Source: Corallococcus terminator
Lineage (GTDB): Bacteria > Myxococcota > Myxococcia > Myxococcales > Myxococcaceae
DNA length: 64,000 nucleotides
NCBI RefSeq assembly: GCF_003611635.1
Contig: NZ_RAVZ01000006.1
Span: forward strand, 1-64,000
Direction of reading: 5' to 3'
The notes below the pieces were generated by a model. That model was not told the origin of the DNA and made no database searches. It saw nothing but the letters and a program-made list of their open reading frames with translations. Positions 51,778-59,561 of this stretch are shown here, piece after piece (the first letter of the stretch is position 1; each line of letters begins with the position of its first letter). The position numbers and the translations under genes are program-made.

Positions 51778-53109
51778 TCAGCCGTTGGTGATGGTGACCG
51801 CGACGGCGGGCTTCTCCAGAATCAGGCTCGCCAGGATCTCCTTCGCCTTCTCCACCTTCACGTGGCCGGCCTTCACCAGGAGGTTGGCGACCTTCTCCAC
51901 GTCGCCGCCGCGCGCACCCGCCGTCACCGCGACGCTGCGGGCGTGCATGGCCATGTGGCCCTTCTGGATGCCCACCGAACCCAGGGCCCGGAGCGCCGCG
52001 AAGTTCTGCGCGAGCCCCACCGCCGCGAACACCATGGACAGCTCGCGCACGCCCGACACGCGCAGCAGCTTGAGCGCCACCTGCACGCCCGGGTGCACCT
52101 TGATGGGACCGCCCACCGTGCCCAGCGCGAGCGGCAATTCGATGCGGCCCACGAGGTGCCCCTCCTCCAGGTACCAGGTGGACAGCGGCCGGTACTGGCC
52201 CCCGCGGCAGGCGAACGCGTGCGCGCCCGCTTCGATGGAGCGCCAGTCCTGACCGGTGGCGATGGCCACCGCGTCGATGCCGTTCATCACGCCCTTGTTG
52301 TGCGTGGCGGCGCGGTACGGATCCGCTTCCGCGAAGCGGCTCGCCTGGGCGATGCCCTCCGCGATGGTCTCTCCCGGCAGGTCGAAGTCCGCCAGCATCG
52401 ACAGCGGGATGCGGCAGGTGGCGCGCGCGAGCCTCTTGTCCGACAGGTTGGACAGGATGCGCAGATACACCCGGCCGCCCGTCACCTGCTCAATCAGCGG
52501 CGCCACGCCCTCGGCGACCGTGTTGATGAGGTTCGCGCCCATCGCCTCCTGCGTGTCGATGAGGATGTGGACGATGAGCAGCGGCTCGCCGCGCGGACCC
52601 TCCGGCGCGGGCAAGAGGCGCACCTCCACGTCCCGGGCGCCACCGCCACGGGCGACCATCGCCGGGTGGAAGCTGTTCGCCAGGGCGAGGATCTCCTCCT
52701 TCGCGTCCAGGATGCGCTCGGAGGCCAGGGTGGGGTCGCCGTAGTTCGACACCTGCACCTGGCCGATCATCATCGACTCGTCGGCCTCCGCGACGAAGCC
52801 GCCGGACTCGCGGACGATCTTCGACGCGAACGACACCGCCGCCACGACGGAGGGCTCCTCCACCGCCATGGGCACGATGTAGTCGCGCCCGTTGACGTTG
52901 AGGTTGAGCCCCAGTCCCAGCGGCAGGGAGAAGATGCCCACCGCGTTTTCAATCATCTGATTGGCGAGGACCGGCTCCAGCGTGCCCACACCGCGGAGCT
53001 GCTCCAGCTCCTCGTCCGACAACCGGAACATGCGTCCGATCTGAGCGAGGCGCTCTTCCATCGGCAGCTTGTGGAATCCGGAGAGCCGGGATGTGACGGT
53101 GTCAGACAT
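51778..53109 (-). CDS. mvaA: hydroxymethylglutaryl-CoA reductase, class II
   Basis: The 443-residue product reduces HMG-CoA to mevalonate. Class II bacterial motifs are present: ENAVGIFSLPLGLGLN, IDTQEAMGANLINTVAEG, THNKGVMNGIDAV (catalytic Lys/Asp region), ELPLALGTVGG, and GHMAMHARSVAV with the catalytic His. There is no membrane anchor, as usual for bacterial forms. It starts at ATG 53109, 33 bases after fni. A 90-base spacer without a gene separates it from mvk. Confidence 0.95.
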   Translation of the reverse strand: MSDTVTSRLSGFHKLPMEERLAQIGRMFRLSDEELEQLRGVGTLEPVLANQMIENAVGIFSLPLGLGLNLNVNGRDYIVPMAVEEPSVVAAVSFASKIVRESGGFVAEADESMMIGQVQVSNYGDPTLASERILDAKEEILALANSFHPAMVARGGGARDVEVRLLPAPEGPRGEPLLIVHILIDTQEAMGANLINTVAEGVAPLIEQVTGGRVYLRILSNLSDKRLARATCRIPLSMLADFDLPGETIAEGIAQASRFAEADPYRAATHNKGVMNGIDAVAIATGQDWRSIEAGAHAFACRGGQYRPLSTWYLEEGHLVGRIELPLALGTVGGPIKVHPGVQVALKLLRVSGVRELSMVFAAVGLAQNFAALRALGSVGIQKGHMAMHARSVAVTAGARGGDVEKVANLLVKAGHVKVEKAKEILASLILEKPAVAVTITNG

Positions 53110-53142
53110 GTTGTTCCTTCCCAACCTGGGAGCCGCCCTGCT

Positions 53143-54201
53143 TCACAGGGCCGCCAACCAATCCTTCAGAGCTCCGGACACCACGCGCGGACGCTGCCGC
53201 AACTCCGCGACGTTCCGACTTCCCGTCAGCACCAGCGCCTGCCGCAGGGCCGTCAGGATGACCTTCAATGCCTCTTCCGCCGCCGCGAGGCCGCCCTGCT
53301 GCTGGGCCCGGAACAACGGGAGCGCCATGCCCGCGAGGTCCGCGCCCAGCGCGAGCACCTTCGCGCAATCCAAACCACCCCGCACCCCGCCGCTGGCGAC
53401 GAGCCGCACGTCGGGCCCCACCGCCTTGCGCACGCTGGCGATGGCCGCCGCGGTGGGGATGCCCCAGCCGCTGAACTCCGCGCCCACCTGCGCCTGCGGC
53501 CCGGTCGCGCGAAGCTGCTCCACGCGCACCCACGACGTGCCGCCCAGCCCGGAGACATCCACGTTGCGCACGCCCAGCTCCACCAGCCGCCGCGCCACGT
53601 CCGGGCCGATGCCGCACCCGGTCTCCTTCACCAGCAGCCGGTCGCCAAAGGCCCGCGCCAGCTCCTCCACCACGCGGTAGCCGCCCCGGAAGTCGCGGTC
53701 GCCTTCGGGCTGCGTCAGCTCCTGGCCGGCGTTCAGGTGCAGCGCCATGCCGTCCGCGCCAATGGCGTCCGACAGCCGCCGCACGCCGTCCACGCCCAGG
53801 CCAATGGCCTGGTACAGCCCGATGTTGCCGATGAGCGCCACCGTGGGCGCCACGTCGCGCACCGCGTACGAGGCCGTGCGCGAGGCGTCCTCCGCCATCG
53901 CGCGCTGGCTGCCGACCCCGAAGGCCAGCCCGTGCCGCTCGGCGAGCAGCGCCAGCTCGCGGTTGACGGCTCCCGCGCGCTCGGTGCCACCCGTCATGCC
54001 GGTGACGAGCAGGGGCGCCCGCAGCGCCTTGCCCATGAACGGCGTGCCCAGGTCGACTTCGTCCGCCGCCAGCTCCGGCATGGCGCAGTGGATGAGGTGG
54101 ACGTGCTCCAGCAGCGTCGAGTTCTGCGCGGGCTCCACGTCGCCGGTGGCGCACAGGTCGAGGTGGGCATCCTTGCGCCTGGCTGTCGTCTCGTCGCCCA
54201 T
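53143..54201 (-). CDS. fni: isopentenyl-diphosphate delta-isomerase, type 2 (FMN)
   Basis: This 352-residue FMN enzyme interconverts IPP and DMAPP. Features: RRKDAHLDLC at the start, HCAMPELAADEVDLGTPFMG, MTGGTERA, VGSQRAM, LHLNAGQE, KETGCGIGP, GLGGTSW and ASGGVRGGLDCAKVLALGAD, all typical of the TIM-barrel type 2 isomerase. ATG 54201 begins just before the family's conserved N-terminus; the open frame runs much further upstream but is not this protein. It is the first gene of the mevalonate operon, with an AT-richer patch (54229-54262) upstream as the probable promoter. Confidence 0.94.
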   Translation of the reverse strand: MGDETTARRKDAHLDLCATGDVEPAQNSTLLEHVHLIHCAMPELAADEVDLGTPFMGKALRAPLLVTGMTGGTERAGAVNRELALLAERHGLAFGVGSQRAMAEDASRTASYAVRDVAPTVALIGNIGLYQAIGLGVDGVRRLSDAIGADGMALHLNAGQELTQPEGDRDFRGGYRVVEELARAFGDRLLVKETGCGIGPDVARRLVELGVRNVDVSGLGGTSWVRVEQLRATGPQAQVGAEFSGWGIPTAAAIASVRKAVGPDVRLVASGGVRGGLDCAKVLALGADLAGMALPLFRAQQQGGLAAAEEALKVILTALRQALVLTGSRNVAELRQRPRVVSGALKDWLAAL

Positions 54202-54357
54202 GTCCCGGAAAGCCGCCCGCTCTGTCGTTGCAAAAAACGTGTAATTCCGTTGGATTCCTAGCAAGTGGCGGGGCCGGGGTGCAAGCCAAAGGACCCGAGC
54301 GGTCGCACTCGGGGCGCGGATGGACGGCACGGCTTCTGGACGGTATGAGCCCGTCCC
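54202..54357. promoter_or_regulatory. divergent promoter region between fni and the DsrE-like gene
   Basis: This 156-base interval has a distinctly A/T-richer piece with an A6 run around 54229-54262. It must carry the promoter of the mevalonate operon on the minus strand. I do not find -35/-10 hexamers with acceptable spacing, so no exact site is given. Confidence 0.4.
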
Positions 54358-54765
54358 GTGAACGCGCCGGAGAACAGGGTCGTCGTCTTCCTGCACAGTG
54401 GCGAATACGACCGCGTGCACCAGGGCCTGTCCATCGCGGCGGCGGCGGTGGCGTCCGGGCGGCGCGCGGAAGTGTACCTGTTCTGGTGGGCACTGGAGCG
54501 TTTCCTGCTGGACCGCCTGGACGAGCCGGACTTCACCGGCCGTGAGGACATCAGCGACCGCTTCGAGAAGCGCCGCATGCCCACGCTGCGCGCCCTGCTG
54601 GAGCACATCCGCGAGACGGGGCTCGCGACGGTGGCCGGCTGCACGGGCTCGCTCGGCGCCCTGGGGGGCGAGCCGAAGGCGGGCGACAGCGGCGTCGACA
54701 TCTGGCTGGGCTGGAGCGCCATCCTCCAGCGTACGGCGGGCGTGACGGATCGTTTCTACCTGTGA
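54358..54765 (+). CDS. small DsrE-like protein
   Basis: The 135-residue product begins VVVFLHSGEYDRVHQGLSIAAAAVASG and contains LATVAGCTGSLG, a pattern like the DsrE/DsrF-like fold, with a single conserved-looking Cys in the second half. DsrE-type proteins handle sulfur or act as small regulators. No partner sulfur-relay gene is adjacent, so the role is open. It starts at GTG 54358. A weak GC hairpin (54798-54813) follows downstream. Confidence 0.55.
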   Translation: MNAPENRVVVFLHSGEYDRVHQGLSIAAAAVASGRRAEVYLFWWALERFLLDRLDEPDFTGREDISDRFEKRRMPTLRALLEHIRETGLATVAGCTGSLGALGGEPKAGDSGVDIWLGWSAILQRTAGVTDRFYL

Positions 54766-54897
54766 GGAAATCCCGTCGCGGAAGCAGGACGGACGCCGGG
54801 GCAGCCCGGCCCCCTCTTCATTGACGCCTCCCCGCGCCTGCTTACGTTTCCTGGGTCCCCAGCGGTTGACCGGGACGAAAGGCACGGAACGAGGACC

Positions 54898-55875
54898 ATG
54901 GCGCAGCGTGACCCCCACATGACATCCCGAGGACCGGCCGCACCGGCGCTCAAGGGCGGCGGGTGGCACCGGCTGGGCAACGCCTTGAAGACGACCGTCC
55001 TGCTGGCCGGGTTGACGGCGCTGGTGCTCGTCATCGGCCAGCGGCTGGGCGGCGCGCAGGGGCTCGCGATGGCGGGCTTCTTCGCGGTGGTGATGAACTT
55101 CGGCTCGTACTGGTTCAGCGACCGCATCGCGCTGGCCATCCACGGCGCGCAGCCGCTCCCCTACGAGCAGGCGCCCTGGCTGCACGAGATGGTGGAGCGC
55201 CTGTCCGCCCGCGCGGGCATGCCGAAGCCGAAGGTGTACCTGCTGCCCACCCGGCAGCCCAACGCGTTCGCCACGGGCAGAAACCCCAGCCACGCGGCGG
55301 TGGCGGTGACGGCGGGCATCGTGGACATCCTGGACCGGCGCGAGCTGGAAGGGGTGCTGGCGCACGAGATTGGCCACGTGCGCAACCGGGACACGCTCAT
55401 CGGCACGGTGGCGGCGACGCTCGCGGGCGTCATCAGCTACGCGGCGCAGATGCTCTTCTGGTTCGGCGGGAGCATGCTCAGCCGCGGTGACGACGAAGAG
55501 GGCGGTGGCGTGGCCGGCGCGCTGTCCAACCTGGGCCTGCTGCTGGTGGCGCCCATCGCGGCCACGCTGCTGCAACTGGCGGTGAGCCGCTCGCGCGAGT
55601 ACGGCGCGGACGCCACGGGCGCGGAGCTGTGCGGGGATCCGGATGCGCTGGCGAGCGCCCTTTTGAAGATGGAGAACGCCGCGCAGGCCATGCCCTATGA
55701 CAGGGCCCCCGCCACGTCGCACCTGTTCATCGTCAACCCGCTGCACCACGGCGGGGTGATGTCGCTGTTCTCCACGCACCCGCCCATTCCGGAGCGCGTG
55801 CGCCGGCTGCGCGAGATGAGCGCGCGCCGGGGCGGTGGAGCGCGGGCGCGTGGCGGCTGGGAGTACGCGTACTAG
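54898..55875 (+). CDS. htpX: HtpX-like M48 zinc metalloprotease
   Basis: The 325-residue inner-membrane protease has two N-terminal hydrophobic segments (about residues 30-70), then the zinc site H156-E157-I-G-H160 (LAHEIGHVRNRDT), two further membrane segments, and SRSREYGADATGAELC with the third zinc ligand Glu. HtpX degrades damaged membrane proteins. ATG 54898 has GAGG just upstream; ATG 54919 is an alternative. The Arg/Gly-rich C-terminus is unusual. The stop TAG shares the palindrome CTAG with the stop of the convergent gene. Confidence 0.9.
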   Translation: MAQRDPHMTSRGPAAPALKGGGWHRLGNALKTTVLLAGLTALVLVIGQRLGGAQGLAMAGFFAVVMNFGSYWFSDRIALAIHGAQPLPYEQAPWLHEMVERLSARAGMPKPKVYLLPTRQPNAFATGRNPSHAAVAVTAGIVDILDRRELEGVLAHEIGHVRNRDTLIGTVAATLAGVISYAAQMLFWFGGSMLSRGDDEEGGGVAGALSNLGLLLVAPIAATLLQLAVSRSREYGADATGAELCGDPDALASALLKMENAAQAMPYDRAPATSHLFIVNPLHHGGVMSLFSTHPPIPERVRRLREMSARRGGGARARGGWEYAY

Positions 55876-56723
55876 CGGGATGAAGCAGGGGCGCCCGGCG
55901 GCGTGTCGAAGAAGTCCGCCGGGTGCTCCAGCAGCTCTCGCAGCGTGTTGGCGATGACGCCCGCGTGGTAGCCGTCGATGAAGCGGTGGTCGAAGGACGC
56001 GTTGAGGCTCATCACGCGGCCGGGCACCACCCTGCCCTCCTCCACCACCGCCACCTCCCGCACCGCGCCGGGCGCGATGAAGATGGGCACGCGGGTGAAC
56101 GGCGCGAGCGGCAGGTACGCCGTGTCCAGGCCCAGGGTGCCCGCGTCCACCACCACCGCGGAGCCGAATGGATCCTTCGGCAGCCCCAGCCAGTCCGGAT
56201 CCACGTTCAGCGAATACGACAGGAACGACATCAGTCCGGTGAAGCGGTGGAGCAAGAGCGGCGGAACGCGCTTCAGGAGGCCCCGGCCCTTCTCCAGCGC
56301 GGCGTCACGGCCTTCGCGCGCCCGCGCCACCGCAGCGTCCAGTTCCTGCGCGACGGCGTGCAGGCCCTTTTGATCCACGTCCTCGATGCGCGCGGGCGTG
56401 AGCCCCGGCCGGTCCGCATCCGCGTCGGACACCAGCGCGCACAGGGTGATGTGCTGGCGCAGGTAGATGCGCTGGAAGCGCAAGAGCGCGTTGGCGTCCG
56501 GGCAGCGGCGCAGCGCTTCACCCAGGGCCTTGATGACCAGGTGCAGGGGGGTGAGACGGACCCCGGTGCGCTGGTGGAGGGCGTCCAGGTACGTGAGCGC
56601 CGCGTCCATGCGCACCGTCAGCGTGCCGTAGACGGTGGGGTCGTACGCGGTCGTCCAGCTCCCGATGGCGAGCTTGCGGAAGCTCGACACGTCCTGCTTC
56701 GGCTTCAGCTCCAGGTGCGCCAT
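55872..56723 (-). CDS. stand-alone 2-oxoacid dehydrogenase E2-type acyltransferase domain
   Basis: The 283-residue protein is only the catalytic (CAT-like) domain of E2 acyltransferases: no lipoyl domain and no E1/E3-binding domain precede it. The active site is H246-R-F-I-D250-G (SLNASFDHRFIDGYHAG), close to the canonical DHRxxDG. The domain opens with RKLAIGSWTTAYDPTVYG. ATG 56723 fits; longer frames upstream are not supported. No E1 or E3 genes are adjacent. It could act as an acyltransferase on an unknown acceptor, or work with lipoylated partners encoded elsewhere. Confidence 0.8.
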   Translation of the reverse strand: MAHLELKPKQDVSSFRKLAIGSWTTAYDPTVYGTLTVRMDAALTYLDALHQRTGVRLTPLHLVIKALGEALRRCPDANALLRFQRIYLRQHITLCALVSDADADRPGLTPARIEDVDQKGLHAVAQELDAAVARAREGRDAALEKGRGLLKRVPPLLLHRFTGLMSFLSYSLNVDPDWLGLPKDPFGSAVVVDAGTLGLDTAYLPLAPFTRVPIFIAPGAVREVAVVEEGRVVPGRVMSLNASFDHRFIDGYHAGVIANTLRELLEHPADFFDTPPGAPASSR

Positions 56724-56949
56724 GGGCTTGCTTGGACTCCCGTGAGGACGGCTGCGAACCCCCTGTTTACGGATTCGCCGGGGCGGGCGCCAGACCGGAC
56801 CTGGAAAGGCCAGCGCACGGCAGGCGGGGCTCCGAGGCCCGGCCGGTGCGGCAGGAGCCCGGGGGTGTGTCTGCCAGTGAAGCCTTGACGCGCCATGTCC
56901 CGGCGGTAGGCTGCCCCGCTTTTTGCATCCTTCTGTGGAGGTTGTTCCC
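56724..56949. promoter_or_regulatory. divergent region with a candidate promoter for the coiled-coil gene
   Basis: TTGACG (56885-56890) and TAGGCT (56907-56912) are 16 bases apart on the plus strand, about 40 bases before the preferred start at 56950. A strong GGAGG ribosome site lies at 56937-56941. The remainder shows no gene. Confidence 0.5.
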
Positions 56950-58029
56950 TTGGTCGTTGCTCTCATCTTGGTATCGATCGGTTTCGCCGTGACGCTCGGC
57001 CTGCTCCTCTTCGGAGACAAGGGCGGCGCTTCAGGCGGTACCGCGAACCGTCCGTCGGTCTCATCGCCCTCGTTCCGTGGGGAGCTGGAGTCGGAGACCA
57101 AGGCTCGCGCCAAGGCGGAGTCGGAGGTCCAGCGCAAGCAGAAGGAACTGGACGAACAGCGCGCGCAGCTCCAGGAGGTCAAGGAGCAGCTCAAGCAGAC
57201 GAAGCGCAAGCTCTTCGACCAGAAGGAAGGCGACAAGGGCGCGCAGGACCTGGTGAAGGCCCGCGCCGAGGTGGAGCGCAACGCCAGCATCCAGCTCGCG
57301 CAGACGCGCGAGGAGCTGTCGCACGCCCTGACGGAGAACGCCAAGCTGCGCGCCGAGGCCGACTCGCGCGGTGGCAACCGCCGCCGTGAAGCCCCCGCCC
57401 CCGTGCAGGCCGTGACGTCCACGCCCGCCCCTGTCGCGGCCGCTCCCGCGTCCACGGACCAGATCGCCGCGCCCGCGAGCGAGCCCGTGGTGAGCGCGGC
57501 GGTGTCGGTGCCGTCCACGCCGGTGGCCCCGGCCGAGCCCGTGCGCCGCTACCGCGAGCTGAACGACGCGGACCGCGAGAAGATGGACCGGCTGGAGACC
57601 GCGGCGAACAAGGACCGCGCGCGCGCCGTGGAGCTGGAGAAGGAGCTGCGCCGCATCAAGGGCCGCACCGATACCCAGGCCCGCATCCTCGCCGTGACGA
57701 AGTCCGAGGCCGACCTGGGCAAGGACAAGTACAAGGCCCTGGAGAAGCGCCTGAACCGCACGCTGTTGGAGCGCGACCTGCTTCGCCGGGCCATCAAGGA
57801 CCTGGAGAAGAAGACGGGCATGCTCGCCGACCGCACGGAGCTGACGCCGGACGAGGTCGCCGCCAGCGACCAGCGCAGCGACGAGGTTGCACGCGCCCGC
57901 GCCGAAGCGGAGGCCCGCGCCGCCGCCCCGGCCACGCCGACCGAGGCCGCTCCCGTGGAGACCGCCGCGCCGGCCGCCTCCACCGAGGGCGAGGCGAAGC
58001 CTTCCGAGGCTCCGCCGTCCAACGCCTGA
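56950..58029 (+). CDS. membrane-anchored coiled-coil protein with Pro/Ala-rich linkers
   Basis: The 359-residue protein has one N-terminal membrane segment (VALILVSIGFAVTLGLLLFG), then a charged coiled coil (about residues 45-140), a Pro/Ala/Val-rich linker (145-200), a second coiled coil (205-300) and a Pro/Ala/Glu-rich tail. TTG 56950 is preferred because GGAGG ends 8 bases before it; an upstream TTG at 56923 has no such site. I recognise no named family. The architecture suggests a structural or scaffolding protein with the coiled coils on one side of the inner membrane. Confidence 0.7.
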   Translation: MVVALILVSIGFAVTLGLLLFGDKGGASGGTANRPSVSSPSFRGELESETKARAKAESEVQRKQKELDEQRAQLQEVKEQLKQTKRKLFDQKEGDKGAQDLVKARAEVERNASIQLAQTREELSHALTENAKLRAEADSRGGNRRREAPAPVQAVTSTPAPVAAAPASTDQIAAPASEPVVSAAVSVPSTPVAPAEPVRRYRELNDADREKMDRLETAANKDRARAVELEKELRRIKGRTDTQARILAVTKSEADLGKDKYKALEKRLNRTLLERDLLRRAIKDLEKKTGMLADRTELTPDEVAASDQRSDEVARARAEAEARAAAPATPTEAAPVETAAPAASTEGEAKPSEAPPSNA

Positions 58030-58053
58030 GTGAAGTAACGGCTTGAAGCACCG

Positions 58054-58087
58054 AGGCCCCGCTTCCCTTTACCGGGATGCGGGGCCT
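58054..58087. terminator. hairpin between convergent genes
   Basis: AGGCCCCGC (58054-58062) pairs perfectly with GCGGGGCCT (58079-58087) across a 16-base loop. It lies between the coiled-coil gene and the convergent lipoprotein gene and could serve both. The downstream sequence TCGTGTTTC is only weakly T-rich. Confidence 0.65.
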
Positions 58088-58094
58088 TCGTGTT

Positions 58095-58589
58095 TCAGCG
58101 GAACGCATCCACGATGTAGACGCCTGCGCTCGAGAACTCGAGGATGGCCGTTCCCGGCTTGGAGTCAGGTCGTTTCCGGAGCTGTCCCTTTGACAGCCTG
58201 GCCACCGCGCAGAGGGGAATCCTGTCTCCCCCATCCGGAGGCTGAGCCTCGTAGTACCGGATGACCACCTGCGGACCGCCCGTCCATACCCGACCGTACA
58301 GCCGCGTAGGCCCCCTGAGAGGCCCCAGGTTGGTATTCAGGACGCTCTCCACGGGCCCATCGTAGAGCGTGATGGGACTCATATCGTCCTGATTGAAGTC
58401 GAGTTCTATCTGCGCGCTGTCGCCGACGTTCAAGCGAAGGAGTCGCATCACGCGCAGCGTGGCGTCCGGGCAGTCCTCGTACTCCGGAGTGCCATCCGCG
58501 CGCAGCCCCACACCCCGTCGAGTCGTGGTGCACCCCAGCGCCAGTGCCAGCACAAGGATAACGGAGGCCCACGGGCGCGGTGCATTCAT
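58095..58589 (-). CDS. small lipoprotein
   Basis: The 164-residue precursor has a lipoprotein signal: a hydrophobic stretch ending in LALGC with lipidation site C20. The mature protein is beta-rich (repeated short strands such as AQIELDF, RLYGRVW, VVIRYYEA) and ends in IVDAFR. It follows the DUF2381 gene by 11 bases on the same strand. In my experience of myxobacterial genomes such a lipoprotein often accompanies a DUF2381 protein, but I cannot check this here. Function unknown. Confidence 0.75.
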   Translation of the reverse strand: MNAPRPWASVILVLALALGCTTTRRGVGLRADGTPEYEDCPDATLRVMRLLRLNVGDSAQIELDFNQDDMSPITLYDGPVESVLNTNLGPLRGPTRLYGRVWTGGPQVVIRYYEAQPPDGGDRIPLCAVARLSKGQLRKRPDSKPGTAILEFSSAGVYIVDAFR

Positions 58590-58600
58590 GTCAGATGGAC

Positions 58601-59521
58601 TTACTCCTTGAAGAGGCGCCATTCCAGGACGAGGTAGGCCTGCGACAGACCATCGGCGCGGAACAACTCCAGCGCCAGTTGTTCCAAGCCTTGAGGTGAT
58701 TGGAAGACGCTGTCGTCCGCGACGACGGCGATACGGCCCGTGGCACCTGGAGCAATTTCATCCTGCTTCATGCGCAAGGCAAACGGGCGAGACTCCCCAC
58801 TCGAAACCGTAGACAGCCGAGCTTCCTTCAGGCTCCAGGGATTTTTTGCATCGTGGTTGGTGACAGAGAACAGCACCGCAACCTTCGGAACTGTTGTGCT
58901 CGTGAGAACCTCGACCACGATATTCGCGCCCTCTTCCTTGAGGGCCCAGCGCCGTCGATTCGTGAAAGGGGTCTGCGTGATGTCTCCGTTGACCACGAGC
59001 GCGGCGAGCGCATGGTCCGAAGAGCGTTCCTCCTGGCGCAGGCGCGCGATCTCCTCTCCCAGCACACGCTGCTGTTTGAGCGAATCCATCAGCGTCGAGT
59101 ACATGGCCTCGTAGCGCTGACGGTCCTCGAACACGTTCACCTGTTGGTCCAGTTCGGCCCGCCGGCCCTGTCCAGGAGCCTTCAGGAGGAGCGGGATCTC
59201 CCTTCCGTTCGTGAGCGTCACGAGCAGGGGCACTCCTTCGTCCTCCGCCAGGTCCCTGATCGGTTCCACGACCACCTTGCGGCCACCCACCAGTAGCGGC
59301 TCGAAACGGCCCTCCCAGGCCAGCATGCGGGTCTTCGAAGCATCCACAGGCGCCTCGAAGCGCAGGACGGTGGCGACCGCGCCCTTCACGTAGACGCTCG
59401 GCGTGAAGTCCTCGGGGTGCTCCGACAACAGCACCGTGCGGACCGCGGGCTCCCGCGCTTCCACCGCCGCGCTCAAGAGGAGCACGGCCAGGGCAAACCG
59501 GGCAGGTAGGCAGGTCACCAT
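58601..59521 (-). CDS. DUF2381 family protein (myxobacterial paralogous family)
   Basis: The 306-residue product has a signal peptide (ALAVLLLSAAVEA), the opening RTVLLSEHPEDFTPSVYVKG, a central coiled segment (about 130-165) and C-terminal strands with RIAVVADDSVF and LVLEWRLFKE, the layout I associate with TIGR02268/DUF2381, a family expanded in Myxococcus. It is probably periplasmic. It lies between the Kelch lipoprotein (40 bases upstream) and the small lipoprotein, all on the minus strand. No biochemical function is known to me. Confidence 0.75.
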   Translation of the reverse strand: MVTCLPARFALAVLLLSAAVEAREPAVRTVLLSEHPEDFTPSVYVKGAVATVLRFEAPVDASKTRMLAWEGRFEPLLVGGRKVVVEPIRDLAEDEGVPLLVTLTNGREIPLLLKAPGQGRRAELDQQVNVFEDRQRYEAMYSTLMDSLKQQRVLGEEIARLRQEERSSDHALAALVVNGDITQTPFTNRRRWALKEEGANIVVEVLTSTTVPKVAVLFSVTNHDAKNPWSLKEARLSTVSSGESRPFALRMKQDEIAPGATGRIAVVADDSVFQSPQGLEQLALELFRADGLSQAYLVLEWRLFKE

Positions 59522-59561
59522 AGGACCTGGACGCTAACAGTCCGCCTGGAGCGTGCCCACT

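Noticed and set aside
50752-54261. Very long plus-strand open frame opposite the mevalonate genes
   Set aside because: It is antisense to five recognisable enzymes. Its translation is His/Arg/Gln-rich without any motif, as expected from a GC-rich reverse frame.
54866-54871. TTGACC before htpX as a -35 element
   Set aside because: No -10 hexamer lies 15-19 bases downstream; that stretch is the ribosome site region.
54202-55779. Upstream extension of the fni frame
   Set aside because: It crosses the DsrE-like and htpX genes in antisense; the type 2 isomerase family starts near residue 1 of the 54201 start.
56724-57518. Upstream extension of the E2-type gene
   Set aside because: It is antisense to the coiled-coil gene and Ser/Arg-rich without similarity to E2 proteins.
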